Positions 27,771 to 37,502 of a stretch of 64,000 nt of DNA are shown piece by piece; positions within the stretch are counted from its first letter, which is position 1; every line of letters begins with the position of its first letter. Source of the DNA: an uncultured Paludibacter sp. (GTDB taxonomy: Bacteria > Bacteroidota > Bacteroidia > Bacteroidales > Paludibacteraceae). The position numbers and the translations under genes are program-made. The stretch covers positions 51,211 to 115,210 of the forward strand of contig CALFXE010000027.1 in assembly GCA_937927845.1 (NCBI GenBank), written 5' to 3'. The notes under the pieces are model-generated. The model ran no database searches. It saw nothing but the letters and a program-made list of their open reading frames with translations, and was not told the origin of the DNA.

Positions 27771-28112
27771 TTATAGTTTCTCAACTTCCTTTTCTGAAAG
27801 ACTTGTAACTTTTACAATAACCATTGTGTCAAAACCTTCGGCTTTCATATTTCGAGCAATTTCTGTTTGTTTGCGTTTTTCACCTCTCTCCAATCCTTCT
27901 TTTCGACCTTTGCTTAATCCTTTCTCCAAACCTCTATTTAATCCCTTTTGTTCGGCAAATGACAATGTAGCAAGAGTATCACGATAGTTTCTGATACTTC
28001 TGTCGTAACGCAGACGGTCTTCTTTGCTCAATGCTGAGATGTCGACTATTTTCTCCAATTTCTCGAAAATAGGTTTGTAAGCCTTAAATGTCATTCTGTC
28101 TAATGCTTCCAT
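27771..28112 (-). pseudogene. C-terminal remnant of an Rpn/PD-(D/E)XK transposase-like protein
   Basis: The 113 residues match only the C-terminal third of Rpn-family proteins (recombination-promoting nuclease): KYDRSIRNYRDTL-like helix, then GLNRGLEKGLSKGRKEGLER repeats and a closing helix. The nuclease core that should come first is absent. Rpn genes are mobile and often decay. It stands next to a broken GxxExxY gene and 33-bp repeats, so the 27.7-28.9 kb stretch is a graveyard of mobile genes. Confidence 0.7.
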
Positions 28113-28120
28113 ATTCTTCT

Positions 28121-28153
28121 GTCTAAACGATGATTTATATGATTTACATGATT
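28121..28153 (-). repeat. 33-bp repeat, copy 1 (inverted)
   Basis: Reverse complement of the 33-bp unit at 28810-28842, with about 4-5 differences; contains GTCTAAACGATGATTTATAT. It closes the GxxExxY pseudogene on its 3' side. Confidence 0.7.
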
Positions 28154-28169
28154 AAGATGATTATAATGT

Positions 28170-28565
28170 CTACACTGATTTATATCGTTTATTGTTCAAA
28201 CGTTTGAAGTTGAGACTACGCTCTCCAAAATTTATTAAGAGACCTACTTCTAAATTATATGCTTCCAAATAATTAATGGCTTGTGCAAAATGTACATCTT
28301 GCAACTGTACGACAGCTTTTAACTCGACAGAAATTATATCTTCTACCAAGAAGTCAACTCTTCTCGTTCCTATATGCTATTCTCTATAATAAATTGGCAT
28401 TTCAAATTCGCGACTAAATTTAAGACCTGCCAGTCGCATTTCAATCTGTAATGCTCTTTGATATATGACTTCTTGAAAGCCATTTCCTAATTGTCCGTGT
28501 ACACGCATGGCACAACCGATAACCTGAGAAGTAATTGCTGAATGTGGATATTTAATATGTATCAT
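28170..28565 (-). pseudogene. GxxExxY family gene with one in-frame amber codon
   Basis: Read from the ATG at 28565, the first 62 codons give a normal GxxExxY start (MIHIKYPHSAITSQVIGCAM, GQLGNGFQEVIYQRALQIEM). They end at a TAG (28377-28379) after MPIYYRE. The same frame then continues as HIGTRRVDFLVEDIISVELK and on to a stop at 28170-28172, which is the expected rest of the family. A CAG-to-TAG change explains it. The family is of unknown function, with a nuclease-like core. An upstream extension to 28721 is not supported. Confidence 0.8.
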
Positions 28566-28568
28566 AAA

Positions 28569-28601
28569 AATCAAACGAATCAAATAAATCATGGTTAAGA
28601 C
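28569..28601 (+). repeat. 33-bp repeat, copy 2
   Basis: Direct, slightly diverged copy of 28810-28842; it lies immediately 5' of the GxxExxY pseudogene and contains AAATAAATCATGGTTAAGAC. Confidence 0.65.
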
Positions 28602-28809
28602 ATTATTATTACGTGTATCGCCATCACGACACGACACAAAAATACAAAGTAAGTTTGAATGGAAATCATTAAAAGGTAAATTAATCAGGTAGAATGAAAA
28701 GTTTTTACATTTTGCGTGCAATTGTCTGTACTATGATTTATTTGATTCGTTTGATTCTTATGATAAATACTGAATAATCACATTGTCATATACCTTTTAT
28801 ATCATAATA

Positions 28810-28842
28810 AATCAAATGAATCATATAAATCATGGTTTAGAC
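28810..28842 (+). repeat. 33-bp repeat, copy 3
   Basis: Reference copy, containing TATAAATCATGGTTTAGAC. With copy 1 it forms a pair of inverted repeats around the GxxExxY pseudogene. Confidence 0.7.
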
Positions 28843-28942
28843 ATTTAAACTGAATATAAGTTTTTTACCGACAAAAGGTGGAGGTTGAGAAGATGAAACA
28901 GTGAAACGATGACGAATGTGGATATGATATAAATATTAATAA

Positions 28943-28985
28943 AAGACGCAACATTACGAATCGATAGTACGTAATATTGCGTCTT
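28943..28985 (-). terminator. Terminator of the SusC/SusD operon
   Basis: AAGACGCAACATTACG (28943-28958) pairs with CGTAATATTGCGTCTT (28970-28985), 15 of 16 positions, around an 11-nt loop. On the minus strand it is followed by TTTTATTAATATTTAT. It lies about 100 nt past the last gene of the operon. Confidence 0.8.
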
Positions 28986-29086
28986 AGTTAAACTTTCAGC
29001 TCAATTGGATAAAAGTAAAAATCTTATTGTAAACTTGCCCTAAACAATCATAATAGATTATCAGGATAAATTACATTTTTATTTTA

Positions 29087-29797
29087 TTAATGAGCAATAT
29101 CTTCCGGATATCCGGTGTATCGATAACCTGCAAGAGTCCATGTTTCATCCCATCCATCATCATCAGCCGGAGTGTTTGAACCCGCTTTTACTTGCCAGTC
29201 AAATTCAGGCACATTAGGATCATCCCAATCCGCAGGATCAATTTCATAACTCTCGAACTCTATATAATCATGATGAAGAATAGCTTTGATATACAGACTA
29301 TCTGATATATTACCACCTATTGTTGTTGCACTTTTAGGTAGAATTTTGCCTTCTATTAGCGTAATTCGAGTATAAAGTTGAACTCCATCTGCTATTAACC
29401 CTGCAGAAGCAGGAACACCTAATCCGGCTACAGTAATCATATTTCCAGCATTATTGAATGCATAAACTGTGTTGCTGTCTATGTTTTCCACTTGTGTTGT
29501 GCTATCAGTGAAAGCATTAAAATTACCTGTTAAATTAAATTTGCCTTTAATACTTTCTCCAGCAACTGAGAACTGAATCCAAATTTCGTTTTCCTTATTG
29601 TCAGAAGTGTTATAAATCATTACTTCAAGACCATCTTCAATAGATGTGTCATCGTCGTTGTATTCTTCACATGCTGTAGCTACAACAAACCTTCCATCAT
29701 AATTAGCTGTTGCGCTATACCAATTTTTAAACTCTTCTTGACACGAAGTGCAAAGTATAATAATAGAGGTAATGGATAAAAATAATATTTTTTTCAT
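29087..29797 (-). CDS. Lipid-binding (Lipid_bd-like) lipoprotein of the SusCD operon
   Basis: The 236-aa product has a lipoprotein signal (IIILCTSC, Cys19) and a beta-rich domain (NWYSATANYDGRFVVATACE, EVMIYNTSDNKENEIWIQFS) that resembles the putative lipid-binding family often encoded behind SusCD pairs of this type. A Trp/Asp-rich segment ends the protein. It is last in the four-gene operon, 17 nt after the preceding gene, and likely sits on the outer membrane next to the transporter. The ligand is unknown. Confidence 0.75.
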   Translation of the reverse strand: MKKILFLSITSIIILCTSCQEEFKNWYSATANYDGRFVVATACEEYNDDDTSIEDGLEVMIYNTSDNKENEIWIQFSVAGESIKGKFNLTGNFNAFTDSTTQVENIDSNTVYAFNNAGNMITVAGLGVPASAGLIADGVQLYTRITLIEGKILPKSATTIGGNISDSLYIKAILHHDYIEFESYEIDPADWDDPNVPEFDWQVKAGSNTPADDDGWDETWTLAGYRYTGYPEDIAH

Positions 29798-29814
29798 ATT
29801 GCGATGTTTTTAAA

Positions 29815-30504
29815 TTATTCTTTAGTAGCTGTTACATTGAAGTTGAGTGTACCTACGTATGTAGCAGTCCAAGAAATTGTTTTAGTTGCCGGATTATAAA
29901 CTCCATTACTTATTCCATCAAGTCCATCACCCCAACCGATAATTGAACTGCTAACAAGACTCAAAGTGTTATCCCCAGCTAAAGTAAAACGTCCTGTCAT
30001 TGCATAATTACTTCCGTATCCTGCTCTTTGTTCATACCAACCACCTAAGAAGTCAGAAATGAAGAATTCGGCAGGACTAACCTGAAATATTAATATTGGA
30101 AAATCTCTTCCATAAGCAACACCATTTCTATTACTTGAACTAGATACAGTATAAACTCCTGACTCAAGCGCAGATGGAGTAGCATCAGCAACTATTATTC
30201 TTCGAGTGAGGGATTTAGCAAAACCATCTACATTTTTAACGGAATATGTTAAAGTGTAAAGACCTGCAACACTTGCATTCACAGTTCCGGCTACAGTAAC
30301 ATTTGCCGAAACATCTACTCCTTTTTCCGTCGCATCCCATCCTGGCTCTGTATAAGTTCCATTAAGAGCCACTAACTCGACAGAGTTCCCTTTTAATTCA
30401 AGATCACAGTAATATGTGACAGACGATAACCCTTCTGTATCTTTTTCGCATGACATTAGAAAAATTACAGATAGAAAAATTAAGAAATACTTATTTATTT
30501 TCAT
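29815..30504 (-). CDS. DUF5012-like lipoprotein with Ig-type domain
   Basis: The 229-aa lipoprotein (signal ends FLMSC, Cys19) has an Ig/DUF5011-like module (about 30-105, LNGTYTEPGWDATEKGVDV, GLYTLTYSVKNVDGFAKS) and a C-terminal beta domain (about 115-229). It occupies the position of SusE/SusF-type surface proteins in the operon, 27 nt after susD. Such proteins help bind or retain the imported ligand. Confidence 0.75.
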   Translation of the reverse strand: MKINKYFLIFLSVIFLMSCEKDTEGLSSVTYYCDLELKGNSVELVALNGTYTEPGWDATEKGVDVSANVTVAGTVNASVAGLYTLTYSVKNVDGFAKSLTRRIIVADATPSALESGVYTVSSSSNRNGVAYGRDFPILIFQVSPAEFFISDFLGGWYEQRAGYGSNYAMTGRFTLAGDNTLSLVSSSIIGWGDGLDGISNGVYNPATKTISWTATYVGTLNFNVTATKE

Positions 30505-30531
30505 AACTATCTTATTTAATAGATTATAAAT

Positions 30532-32043
30532 TTATTTGCCTGATTTTAAATTCCACCATACTTTAACGCCAACATTATCTTTCTGAGATGGAGAATTAAC
30601 GTTTCTAAAAATGTATGATTCAGGATATAAAGGTGAAGCTGGCAAGTTTCCATTCAATAAAGCTCTACCTTTTACAGATATGGTTAAATCACCCACCGGA
30701 AAGTTTGTAAATGCAGTCGATCTGTTAGCCGCAATATCAATCTCATTTACAGCAGGATATTTAGTCCTATTTCTTTCTAAGAAAGACTCAATGTGTTGAT
30801 AATTACAGTTTGCAACCCATTTTTGCATAGCAATTTGTTTTATTTCAGCTTCAACTGTACCATCTTGCCATTGAGCATACCCACCAGCATTAATTATACT
30901 TAAATCTGATATTCCATGTTGAGTTAAAGAAGCCTCGACACCAGCTTCGTAAAACTCTTTTGCTTTCACGTTGTTTCCTGCACGGGCATAAACCTCTGCG
31001 ATATAGAAACTAACTTCCCAGTCTGACATCAACATCAAATCCATGGCACCTGTAAACAAAGCTTTACAGTATGTTTCTTTGTCATCTGTTGTCCCATTAC
31101 CATCTGAATCTTTTTTAGAGTCAAAATCACCAAAGAATGCAGCTCTATTTCCGTCTGAGAACAATTTTGGTAAACGAGGATCACTGTTTGTATTAAGATA
31201 ATCTACAAAAGATTTGCAACCAATAACATTTGTTGAAAGATAGTTGGCGCCACCCGCCTGAAACTCACGCATTGGATGACGTTTACCTTCTTTTGCATCA
31301 TCCCATACATTGCCTGGTATACTAGCACTTTTTGTCAGTAAATCTGCAGACTGAATGAAGCTTAATACATCAGCATTGTTATAACTTGCAGTTTCAGAAA
31401 GGCGAATCATCAATTTAAGTTTCAATGTATTAACAAATTTAGTCCATTCAGCTAAACTACCTTCGTAGACATAGTCGTATTTAGCATCAATATCAGCATT
31501 GCTCAAATCTATTGCAAGTAATGCGTTCGTTCTTGCCATAAGATCAGCGTATATGTCTTTACCCAAATCTTGTTTAGGGCTTAACAAGCCCTCGTCACCT
31601 CTCAATGCTTCACTGTAAGGCATATCACCCCAAACATCAGTAATAATTTGCCATGTAAAGATTGACAGCGCTTCAGCAACAAAATAATACCCCCTATTTT
31701 CATCGTCGTTAGTCATATCCTTGATGAGTTTCAAATCCATTAAAGGTTCTCTCATTAAAGACTGATAAGCTGTATTAAAATCGTGAGGAAGATATTCACA
31801 CAAAGTTTTAAACTGGGAAGCAGTATATGACTGAGTCCAATATTGTACCCAAAAAGCTCCTCCAAAACCAAAATCCCAACCCATTAAGTTATTTGCAATA
31901 CCTATTTCTGCAGATGGTAATAATACTTTTGCATCAGGAATTTCTTCTAATGCATTTGGATCATGATTAACATCAATCCACTCATCACATCCTGAAAAAA
32001 ATAAGGCTAAAGCAATAAATGAAATTATAAATATATTTTTCAT
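30532..32043 (-). CDS. SusD/RagB-family nutrient-binding lipoprotein (SusD-like 2)
   Basis: The 503-aa protein has a lipoprotein signal (ALFFSGC, Cys19) and the SusD-like 2 fold, with DVNHDPNALEEIPDAKVLLP near the start, FTWQIITDVWGDMPYSEAL in the helical TPR part and a C-terminal Trp. It forms the lid over the SusC channel and captures the substrate. It starts 21 nt after susC. No glycoside hydrolase is encoded nearby, so a glycan target is not established; peptides or other ligands are equally possible. Confidence 0.93.
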   Translation of the reverse strand: MKNIFIISFIALALFFSGCDEWIDVNHDPNALEEIPDAKVLLPSAEIGIANNLMGWDFGFGGAFWVQYWTQSYTASQFKTLCEYLPHDFNTAYQSLMREPLMDLKLIKDMTNDDENRGYYFVAEALSIFTWQIITDVWGDMPYSEALRGDEGLLSPKQDLGKDIYADLMARTNALLAIDLSNADIDAKYDYVYEGSLAEWTKFVNTLKLKLMIRLSETASYNNADVLSFIQSADLLTKSASIPGNVWDDAKEGKRHPMREFQAGGANYLSTNVIGCKSFVDYLNTNSDPRLPKLFSDGNRAAFFGDFDSKKDSDGNGTTDDKETYCKALFTGAMDLMLMSDWEVSFYIAEVYARAGNNVKAKEFYEAGVEASLTQHGISDLSIINAGGYAQWQDGTVEAEIKQIAMQKWVANCNYQHIESFLERNRTKYPAVNEIDIAANRSTAFTNFPVGDLTISVKGRALLNGNLPASPLYPESYIFRNVNSPSQKDNVGVKVWWNLKSGK

Positions 32044-32064
32044 ATCATTCTCTATTAATAATTA

Positions 32065-35000
32065 TTAAAATGTTATGCTTAGTCCAAACACATAAGTTTG
32101 GTATGGTGGATTTACCCCAAACTCACCAAATTTAGCTGAAATATTGCTTCCAAAGGTTGTAACCTCAGGATCGATATATTGATTCTCAATCGGCGTCCAG
32201 AGTAATATATTCTCAGCCGTCAAAGAAGCACGAATACGACCAACATTCAGTTTTTTGCATAGATTTGACGGTAATGAGTATGCAAAACTGACATTCCTTA
32301 GCTTGATGTAAGAACGATCTATCACTGCAAAGTCATCATAGTTAAAACCTCCATTACTGTAGAAATTCTCTAAAGCCGTTGGATCAACAGGTGTGGTGTT
32401 CTCGCTATAAGTCCCATCTCCATTCTCAACTACAGAATTAGGAATGATAAATGGATTACGATCATTATAAACCGTTTCCGGACCACTACCTACCCAATGC
32501 ATATAACTTTTAGTGTAGCTGTAGATGTCACCACCATAACGGAAATCTAATGTTCCTGATAAAGAGAAATCCTTGTAAGTAAACACATTAGTAAGTCCCA
32601 TTCTGAATCTCTCGTTTATATCTTTATCTAAAAAAACTTCGTCAGGCGTAGGTTTTGGATTTCCACTTCCATCAACCACAGTATGTGCAATTCCATTTAT
32701 GTCAACCGTCAATGCTTTTTGAGATTTAAACTGACCTAATGGTTTTCCTTCAACTGCATAAATGCCCATTCCACCAAATCCTGACAAGTATACTTCCGGA
32801 GCACCTAATCTTTCTACAATATTATTATTTTTAGTAAAGTTATAAGAAATATCCCATGTGAAATCTTGTGTTTTAATAGGCGTCAATGATAACAAGAGTT
32901 CAATTCCACTGTTACGAACATCTCCCAAATTTGCTACCTGTGATGTGTAACCTGTAGATGGGTCAATAGGTAGAGTTGCGATTAAACCTTTTGTAAATTT
33001 ATTGTAATACGAAAGTTCGAAGCCTATTCTGTTATTTAAAAAGGTCATATCAGTTCCTATTTCAAATTCATCAGTCAATTCCGGACTTAAAACCAGATTT
33101 CTCACTGTATTTGAAACGGTATATGCATTCACACCCCCTAATGGGAAAATCAGATTATCAACAGACGGATAACCCGGGTTTGAAATTTCTGATGCAACTA
33201 ATTTACCATAAACGGCATACTGAGTAGCATCTTTACCTGTTCTACCATAAGAAACGCGAAGTTTTGCAAAATCAAGCGGACCTGTACTTATATTTTGTTC
33301 TTTCAAGTAATCTGTAGCAATAAAGCTAAACATAGCACTTGGATAAAAATATGAATTTTTATCCATAGGTAATGTTGATGAGCGGTCGTTACGTGCAGTA
33401 AGTGTCAGATAAGCGTAATCACGATAACCAATATCTGCATTTATATAAGCACCATATAAACGATACATACTTGACGATTGATAAGCAACAGCTGGTGTTA
33501 ATGAGTTTGTAAAGTCATAAAATCCAGGAATATCTATTGAAGTAATTTCACCCGTAATACCGTCATAGCTTTGTTGATTTGAATTAGCACCTAAAACTGC
33601 ATTCACAGAGAAATCGCCAAATCGTCCATTGTAATTTAAAAATAATTCATGATTAGTCTGAATTCTTTGTTGTCTGGTCTGAGAATAATTACCTGGATTT
33701 TCATTACTTTGCCCATAATTTGGAGACTCCGGAGCAAAAAATATAGCATCTAAATGAGTATTTGCAATAGATGATTCAAAATCGCCACCGAAACGATAGG
33801 TTAGTTTCAAGTCATTTCTAATGTCATAATCAAGTTGTAATTTACCAAAGAACTTATATTTATCTTGCACAGCTTCCTTTATGCTAAGCATATAATAAGG
33901 ATTCATACCATAGGGAGTAAAATAATTGTCCTTATTGTTAAACTTATTGTTTAAATCTTTTAAATCTACTATAGAGATGTCTGTAGCAATTTCATTAAGT
34001 GAACGATATATTGAATTGTCCTGACCGGTTGGAGATGCTTCATTACGTTCAACACTAAAGTTTACAGACGTACTAACAGTAAGTCGATTTGCTTTATGAG
34101 ATGCATTTGTTGAAATTGTATATCTATTATACGAATCATCATCAGTTGGAATAGGGCCATCAACATGACTCTGAGAAATCGAAGCTCTAAACTTAGTAAG
34201 TTCTGTACCTCCTGTAAGAGAAATAGCATTATTATAGCCTACACCTAAATCATAAAAATCTCTAATTCTATCCTTTAAATATACATAAGGTTTCCATTGT
34301 TGACTATTGTCAACGATATTTCCCCAAACACGCTTTGTTCCATCAAAACGGGCACCCCAGTTTCCATTCTCATCCAAAGCCCTGTCTCCGCCCCATCCCT
34401 GTCCGAAAAGGGTTTGTTCTGCCGGCAAACGTCCCACTTGTTGAATTGTAAATCCGCCATCATAATCAATGTTAATCTTACCTTGAGTGTTTTTACCACT
34501 TTTTGTTGTAATCATTACTACCCCTTGTGCTGCACGAGAACCATACATTGCAGAAGCTGCAGAACCTTTCAAGATAGATATATTTTCAATATCATTTGGG
34601 TTAATTGCATTAATACCAGATCCAAAATCTGCTTGTGAATTAAGATTATCTCCAGATCTGTTTTGAGCATTAGTAATAGGTACACCATCAACGACATAAA
34701 GAGGCTGATTATTACCGAAAGAACTGAAACCACGAATTGCAACATTTTGAGTTCCTCCCGGATTTGAAGCGGACGATATGTCAACTCCCGCTATTTTTCC
34801 AGATAAAGCTGCCATTGGATTTAAAGTTTTTGCATTTGCAATTTCATCACCACTAAAGGAGGATACACCATAACCGACAGTTTTTTTATCTCTTGTGAGA
34901 CCCAATGCTGTTACCACCACTTCATCCAATTCTGCTGCATCCGATACCAATCGAATTACCATATTGGGTGTGGCTTGAACTTCAACAGTTTTCATACCTA

Positions 35001-35226
35001 CATAAGAGACGATAAGTGCTCTGTTTGGTGCAGGTAAAGAAATTGTAAAGCTCCCATTTATGTCAGTAATTGTACCTTGTGTGGTACCTTTAACTAACAC
35101 ACTTGCTCCAACAATAGATTCTCCGTCATCGGCTGAAATCACCTTACCGGAAATGGATGTTTGAGCAAGTACCGCGCTTATTCCCACTATGAAGAAGCAG
35201 GAAAATAAGAAGATTAGTTTTCTCAT
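32065..35226 (-). CDS. SusC/RagA-family TonB-dependent transporter
   Basis: From the ATG at 35226 the product is 1053 aa with a proper signal peptide (ISAVLAQ); an upstream in-frame extension to 35382 lacks one and crosses the promoter. A carboxypeptidase-D-like domain (ISGKVISADDGESIVGASVL), a plug with the SusC signature (NVAIRGFSSFGNNQPLYVVD) and a 22-strand barrel ending in YVFGLSITF follow. It imports ligands through the outer membrane with TonB energy and its SusD partner. No ECF sigma/anti-sigma pair is next to the operon. Confidence 0.96.
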   Translation of the reverse strand: MRKLIFLFSCFFIVGISAVLAQTSISGKVISADDGESIVGASVLVKGTTQGTITDINGSFTISLPAPNRALIVSYVGMKTVEVQATPNMVIRLVSDAAELDEVVVTALGLTRDKKTVGYGVSSFSGDEIANAKTLNPMAALSGKIAGVDISSASNPGGTQNVAIRGFSSFGNNQPLYVVDGVPITNAQNRSGDNLNSQADFGSGINAINPNDIENISILKGSAASAMYGSRAAQGVVMITTKSGKNTQGKINIDYDGGFTIQQVGRLPAEQTLFGQGWGGDRALDENGNWGARFDGTKRVWGNIVDNSQQWKPYVYLKDRIRDFYDLGVGYNNAISLTGGTELTKFRASISQSHVDGPIPTDDDSYNRYTISTNASHKANRLTVSTSVNFSVERNEASPTGQDNSIYRSLNEIATDISIVDLKDLNNKFNNKDNYFTPYGMNPYYMLSIKEAVQDKYKFFGKLQLDYDIRNDLKLTYRFGGDFESSIANTHLDAIFFAPESPNYGQSNENPGNYSQTRQQRIQTNHELFLNYNGRFGDFSVNAVLGANSNQQSYDGITGEITSIDIPGFYDFTNSLTPAVAYQSSSMYRLYGAYINADIGYRDYAYLTLTARNDRSSTLPMDKNSYFYPSAMFSFIATDYLKEQNISTGPLDFAKLRVSYGRTGKDATQYAVYGKLVASEISNPGYPSVDNLIFPLGGVNAYTVSNTVRNLVLSPELTDEFEIGTDMTFLNNRIGFELSYYNKFTKGLIATLPIDPSTGYTSQVANLGDVRNSGIELLLSLTPIKTQDFTWDISYNFTKNNNIVERLGAPEVYLSGFGGMGIYAVEGKPLGQFKSQKALTVDINGIAHTVVDGSGNPKPTPDEVFLDKDINERFRMGLTNVFTYKDFSLSGTLDFRYGGDIYSYTKSYMHWVGSGPETVYNDRNPFIIPNSVVENGDGTYSENTTPVDPTALENFYSNGGFNYDDFAVIDRSYIKLRNVSFAYSLPSNLCKKLNVGRIRASLTAENILLWTPIENQYIDPEVTTFGSNISAKFGEFGVNPPYQTYVFGLSITF

Positions 35227-35285
35227 AAATTTACCATTTTTATTTAACTTCAAGTTTGTTGATACTTTTTTAGTTTTTATCTCGG

Positions 35286-35317
35286 CAAATATAAATGATT
35301 GTAAATTAATAAACAAT
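35286..35317 (-). promoter_or_regulatory. Promoter of the SusC/SusD operon
   Basis: On the minus strand TTG (35314-35316), a 20-nt spacer and TATATTTG (35286-35293) fit the housekeeping promoter, 60 nt before the susC ATG. The rest of the 35227-35611 gap holds the xseB terminator and no gene. Confidence 0.7.
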
Positions 35318-35519
35318 AGTTTCAACTTACATTTTGGAAAAAAATTTAAAAAATATGCAACAATTTGATGCAAATCTGACAAAAATGATATACTTATTAG
35401 TTTGTAAAATTATAAGATTGAGACTGTAATATGCAGTTGTACAGATACATATAGATGTAGATTAGTTATATTGCTGATATTATTTTGCTTCATAGTTCGA
35501 TGTGAATATTTCAAAAAAG

Positions 35520-35548
35520 AAGTGCAATTTTTTTTATTTTTTGCACTT
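35520..35548 (-). terminator. Terminator after xseB
   Basis: AAGTGCAA (35520-35527) pairs with TTGCACTT (35541-35548). On the minus strand a T-rich stretch (CTTTTTT) follows. It lies 64 nt beyond xseB. Confidence 0.6.
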
Positions 35549-35611
35549 ATTTTTAGTCATATTTGCCTGATTTAGGTATCTAATGGAGTGTCTCATAAGG
35601 AAATCAGCCCT

Positions 35612-35815
35612 CTAAACATCAATGTCATTTATCATTTTCTCAAGTTCTTTGTCAATATTATGCAACTGTTTCTTGCAAAAATCTATTAATTCAGTTGCTC
35701 TTTTTACCTGAAAAGATATCTTATCAATGTTTATTTCTTCGGTATTCTCTATCTGTTTTAGAATGTACTCTAATTCGACTATAGCTTCTGTATATGTAAG
35801 TTCTTTTTTTGCCAT
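35612..35815 (-). CDS. xseB: Exodeoxyribonuclease VII small subunit
   Basis: The 67-aa protein (ATG at 35815; a GTG one codon upstream is less likely) has the two-helix XseB pattern: TYTEAIVELEYILKQIEN and VKRATELIDFCKKQLHNIDK. With XseA it degrades single-stranded DNA. xseA is not adjacent. The gene starts 58 nt after the C-terminal protease gene. Confidence 0.93.
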   Translation of the reverse strand: MAKKELTYTEAIVELEYILKQIENTEEINIDKISFQVKRATELIDFCKKQLHNIDKELEKMINDIDV

Positions 35816-35873
35816 CACATTGTATGTTTAATTTCTTAATTCATCTAAACAATAAAACCTTTTGAAATATTAA

Positions 35874-37472
35874 TTATTCGTCACTTGCCATTTTAAGCAA
35901 ACTACCGTAAATACTGTCATTATCTAAAATTTCAATAGCTTTTTGCAACGACTCATTTTCTGCATCCATTATCTGATAATATTCATTAGTCGACCATAAA
36001 TCTCGTGCGATCAAAGCTTTAAGCTGTAAAGCAATAAGATATTCTGATTTTGTATATTGCTCTTCATCTAATGCTATTCCTTCCTTCTCTGCTTTTTCCT
36101 TTATCTGATTTAAGATATCACTATCGATATTAAAGGTTCTATTGTACTTATTAAAATCTTTATAATTCTTTTTTAATTGATTCCTGTTTTGGTCAATGTG
36201 TTGAACTACAACCTTATTGACAATCCCTTGTGCTACTATTTTTCTATGATAGTCGGTATATCGTGTGGTATCTATCGGCACAAATACATCAGGCATAATA
36301 CCGCCTCCACCATACACTGTTCTTTTCAATATATGAGTTTTATACTTTAAAGAATCAGGAAAATGAATAGAATCAGCATGTTGCATTTCTCCATGTTTAA
36401 ATCTCTCTATCAAATCTTTCTGATATTTTTCCACACCATCTTTATAGGATTTCTGAATACATCTGCCTGATGGGGTGTAGTAACGTGATGTCGTTAGTCG
36501 CAACATAGACCCATCTATTAGAGGCACTTGTCGCTGAACCAAGCCCTTTCCGAACGTTCTCCTGCCAACAATTATTCCTCGATCCCAATCTTGAATTGCT
36601 CCAGATACAATTTCACTTGCTGAAGCTGAATACTCATCTACTAATATTATTAATTTACCAGCTTCAAATCCACCGATAGCTGTGGCATTGGCTGTACTTT
36701 TAGGCTGATTTAATCCTTCTGTGTAAACTATCAACTGTCCTCTGCCTAAAAATTCATCTGCTAATTCTATAGCTGCATTCAAATATCCTCCACCATTACC
36801 TTGAAGATTTAAAATAAGGTTTTTCATACCTTCTTTTTTCAGTTTGGCAAATGCAGTCTTATATTCTTCTATGGTTTTACTTCCAAAATTATTAATTTTT
36901 ATGTACCCGATATTACCATTTATTAAATATGAAGCATCAACACTGTTAACCGGTATTTTATCACGTATTATTTTAAACAACATAAGGTCTTTAACTCCTC
37001 TTCGTGCTATCTTAACAATAACTTCAGAACCTTTTGGTCCGCGCAAACGCTTCATCACATCAGAGTTTTGTATTTTCTGACCAGCCATCAAATCTTCGTT
37101 GATATATATTATTCTGTCGCCCGGCATTACTCCGACTTTTTCTGCCGGCGTTCCTGTAATAGTTTGTACAACTAATATTGTATCTTCAAAAATCTGAAAT
37201 TGGATACCAACTCCTTCAAAACTGCCTTCAAGGGGTTCGTTTGTTTTTTCTACTTCATCTTTAGGAATATATGAAGAGTGCGGGTCAAGCTCTTTTAGTG
37301 TGGCTATTATTGCAGTTTCAACTATTTTTTTTTCATCAATAGAATCGACATAAAGCTTTGAAATAGTGTTAAATACATTGTTTAACTTCAATAAATCACT
37401 GCTGACACGAACCTGCGAATAAGTTAAGTTGAAAATAAAAGTAAGTGTAAGTAATATAATAGTTTTCTTCAT
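35874..37472 (-). CDS. S41 family C-terminal processing protease
   Basis: The 532-aa periplasmic protease has a signal peptide (to about residue 19), a PDZ domain (about 85-170, GVGIQFQIFEDTILVV, GVMPGDRIIYINED) and the S41 core. The Ser-Lys dyad is in EYSASASEIVSGAIQDW and FGKGLVQRQVP (about 280-315). CTP enzymes trim C-termini of envelope proteins and act in wall-hydrolase control. The C-terminal 150 residues are helical and specific to Bacteroidota. It follows the TatD gene after 30 nt. Confidence 0.95.
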   Translation of the reverse strand: MKKTIILLTLTFIFNLTYSQVRVSSDLLKLNNVFNTISKLYVDSIDEKKIVETAIIATLKELDPHSSYIPKDEVEKTNEPLEGSFEGVGIQFQIFEDTILVVQTITGTPAEKVGVMPGDRIIYINEDLMAGQKIQNSDVMKRLRGPKGSEVIVKIARRGVKDLMLFKIIRDKIPVNSVDASYLINGNIGYIKINNFGSKTIEEYKTAFAKLKKEGMKNLILNLQGNGGGYLNAAIELADEFLGRGQLIVYTEGLNQPKSTANATAIGGFEAGKLIILVDEYSASASEIVSGAIQDWDRGIIVGRRTFGKGLVQRQVPLIDGSMLRLTTSRYYTPSGRCIQKSYKDGVEKYQKDLIERFKHGEMQHADSIHFPDSLKYKTHILKRTVYGGGGIMPDVFVPIDTTRYTDYHRKIVAQGIVNKVVVQHIDQNRNQLKKNYKDFNKYNRTFNIDSDILNQIKEKAEKEGIALDEEQYTKSEYLIALQLKALIARDLWSTNEYYQIMDAENESLQKAIEILDNDSIYGSLLKMASDE

Positions 37473-37502
37473 TTGTAATTGTTTTGAAGCACAAAGTTAG
37501 AA

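Larger units (their letters stand above)
28602..29086. other. Gene-free stretch with repeats and terminator
   Basis: Apart from the third 33-bp repeat and the SusCD terminator, this AT-rich stretch has no convincing gene. Short ATTTGATTCG/GATTCTTATG units near 28735-28765 are variants of the 33-bp repeat. Confidence 0.5.

Noticed and set aside
28566..28721. N-terminal extension of the GxxExxY gene
   Set aside because: The added residues cross a 33-bp repeat and have no family similarity; the ATG at 28565 fits the family start.
32065..35382. Longer start for susC
   Set aside because: The extension covers the promoter and leaves the signal peptide internal.
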